Shown one piece after another: positions 63,670 through 64,000 of a stretch of DNA of 64,000 nt (position 1 is the stretch's first letter; every line of letters begins with the position of its first letter). The translations under genes were made by a program, and so were the position numbers. Source of the stretch: Halarchaeoplasma sp046498385. Its GTDB lineage: Archaea; Thermoplasmatota; Thermoplasmata; Halarchaeoplasmatales; Halarchaeoplasmataceae. The notes under the pieces are model-generated. The model was not told the DNA's origin, ran no database searches, and worked only from the letters and a program-made list of their open reading frames with translations. The stretch is from positions 1-64,000 of the forward strand of contig JAWOAU010000007.1 of the NCBI GenBank assembly GCA_046498385.1, written 5' to 3'.

Positions 63670-64000
63670 ATGAAGTACTACGTAGAGGCCTATGGATGCA
63701 CCATGAATCAAGGTGAAACCACCATGCTAGCGGAGAAAATGGCTGGTGAAGGGCATATTGAAGTAAGTGATCCCGCCCATGCGGACACGGCGGTCATAGG
63801 GACCTGCGTGGTGATAAAAAAAACTGAAGAGAGGATGAAAAGACGTATCGCAGAGCTGAAAAAGTACTGCGACGTGGTATTGGTCACCGGGTGCCTGGCG
63901 AGCACGGGTAAGAGCAAACTTGAACGGTGCTCGGATTTAAAATTAGTTGAACCGGGGGAAATTGATATGTCCTTCACCCCCAAACCCTCCCTTGTGGGAA
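63670..64000 (+). CDS. MiaB-like tRNA methylthiotransferase (partial, N terminus)
   Basis: 110 codons to the window edge. MKYYVEAYGCTMNQGETTML, GTCVVIKKTEERM and VTGCLASTG are the three cysteines of the UPF0004 domain of radical-SAM methylthiotransferases. The archaeal members (CDKAL1/e-MtaB type) make 2-methylthio-t6A at position 37 of tRNA; Bud32 of the t6A pathway is in the same window. The radical SAM CxxxCxxC lies outside the window. Confidence 0.88.
   Translation, partial: MKYYVEAYGCTMNQGETTMLAEKMAGEGHIEVSDPAHADTAVIGTCVVIKKTEERMKRRIAELKKYCDVVLVTGCLASTGKSKLERCSDLKLVEPGEIDMSFTPKPSLVG

Noticed and set aside
1..64000. Insertion sequence, prophage or replication origin
   Set aside because: No transposase, integrase, phage structural gene, Orc1/Cdc6 or origin repeat cluster was found.

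Overview
This window is archaeal chromosome. The evidence is an archaeal-type ThrRS, a Bud32 kinase, a four-subunit POR (G-D-A-B), an archaeosortase, a COG1325 RNA-binding protein, AK6, ThpR, a PAC2 protein, an archaeal long-form Lhr, AT-rich TATA elements about 25 nt before starts, and tRNAs without encoded CCA. Several genes are of bacterial type (RNase PH, exonuclease VII large and small subunits, cold-shock protein, MsrB). The many large secreted peptidases suggest a protein-degrading heterotroph. I would guess a Thermoplasmatota-like euryarchaeon, but the sequence alone does not prove the lineage.

Layout. 1-7.4 kb: minus-strand operon of three secreted metallopeptidases (M14, M28, and a frameshifted M14 cut by the window edge) with shared C-terminal modules. 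7.4-11.6 kb: cysS, Nudix, GNAT, a secreted GLUG-repeat protein. 11.6-12.3 kb: gene-poor, tRNA-Ala(CGC) amid many stem-loops. 12.3-18.9 kb: thpR, two membrane/secretion genes, a roadblock protein, msrB, AK6, xseAB, an HTH regulator. 18.9-23.6 kb: a 1578-aa membrane-anchored subtilisin. 23.7-27.1 kb: OsmC and the porGDAB operon. 27.2-36 kb: rlmE, a zinc-finger/small-TM/thrS operon, an LsrF-like aldolase with an MDR dehydrogenase, a ubiquitin-like modifier, archaeosortase, and a USP/DASS transporter pair. 36-38 kb: two tiny ORFs coupled to a TauE permease, then a GC-rich structured RNA candidate before a 44-aa zinc ribbon. 38-46.7 kb: HTH, SPFH/NfeD, RNase PH, bud32-rdgB, KaiC-like ATPase, M29 peptidase, PAC2, SDR, pdxS. 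46.8-53.7 kb: a 1797-aa Lhr helicase, an archaeal bactofilin-like protein and a divergent HTH. 53.7-58.6 kb: tRNA-Thr, ferritin-like, M32 peptidase, cupin, zinc-ribbon membrane protein, a stem-loop-rich region with tRNA-Leu(UAA) and 71-bp tRNA-like repeats, csp, RNase HI. 58.6-64 kb: MarR plus three tandem MATE exporters with shared operators, and the start of a MiaB-like methylthiotransferase.

How it works together. Secreted M14, M28 and S8 peptidases, probably with cytosolic M29 and M32 peptidases, would degrade protein; POR would oxidise resulting 2-oxoacids to acyl-CoA and reduced ferredoxin. The most unusual signals are non-coding: the structured RNA at 37.6-37.8 kb, runs of abutting stem-loops in three intergenic regions, and the tandem tRNA-like repeats behind tRNA-Leu.
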